From contig JAIRMT010000163.1 of assembly GCA_031258505.1 (NCBI GenBank), forward strand, positions 1 through 31,792: DNA of 31,792 nt. Reading direction: 5' to 3'. Origin of the DNA: Treponema sp. (GTDB taxonomy: Bacteria; Spirochaetota; Spirochaetia; Treponematales; Breznakiellaceae). Below are positions 31,723 to 31,792 of the stretch, piece after piece; the first letter of the stretch is position 1, and every line of letters starts with the position of its first letter. Made by a program: the position numbers and the translations under genes. The notes beneath the pieces were generated by a model. The model was not told the DNA's origin, ran no database searches, and was given only the letters and a program-made list of their open reading frames with translations.

Positions 31723-31792
31723 ATGGACTTTATAAAGTTATAGATGAATGTGCGAGGAACTGTATAGTATTAAGGATTGATACCTTGCTAGG

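Noticed and set aside
1..31792. tRNA, rRNA or riboswitch genes
   Set aside because: I found no cloverleaf, conserved rRNA stretch or known riboswitch core on either strand by reading.

Overview
The window looks like chromosome from a host-associated spirochaete of the genus Treponema, probably a gut-type species. Several families are spirochaete markers: a spiro-SPASM radical SAM protein, the flagellar filament outer-layer protein FlaA, and a P83/100-type antigen. There is also a CUT1 sugar transporter without its own ATPase, and a NifS/NifU pair of the short IscU+BFD type. GC content is moderate. Promoters are classic TTGACA/TATAAT, ribosome sites are mostly AAGGAG-like, and many genes overlap by ATGA.

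Layout. 1-1300: a coiled-coil repeat protein ending in a PD-(D/E)XK nuclease-like domain. 1579-6560 (+): a tightly packed operon of spiro-SPASM radical SAM protein, GT2-like protein, SpsF-like cytidylyltransferase, cell-wall amidase and GerMN protein. flaA follows with its own consensus promoter and a strong terminator. 7870-8330: a repeat-rich intergenic region. 8333-11385 (+): a RelA/SpoT-TPR protein, then acetolactate synthase large subunit. A rhomboid protease on the minus strand converges on it. 12285-14067 (+): nifS-nifU. 14068-15553 holds no intact gene: a possible transposase tail, a broken mglB fragment, a 13-copy minisatellite and a broken chemotaxis-receptor fragment. 15554-23253 (-): a six-gene run read NfeD-like, flotillin, GNAT, DUF368 transporter, dxr, P83/100-like. 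23350-26851 (+): four phased 21-bp repeats, then an unknown protein, a MoxR-type AAA+ ATPase and a VWA protein. 26944-30159 (+): a sugar ABC transporter (binding protein and two permeases). 30344-31722 (+): a hypothetical protein and a shikimate-kinase-like P-loop protein.

How the genes may work together. The 1579-7785 block joins envelope and flagellar-sheath functions to possible sugar activation and transfer, so it may modify FlaA or another surface polymer (inference). The NfeD/flotillin/GNAT order recalls the Bacillus yuaF-floT-yuaI arrangement, here extended by a DUF368 lipid-carrier transporter. The unknown/MoxR/VWA trio behind a phased repeat array is the best candidate for an undescribed system. 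A recurring theme is in-frame tandem-repeat expansion in four separate proteins.
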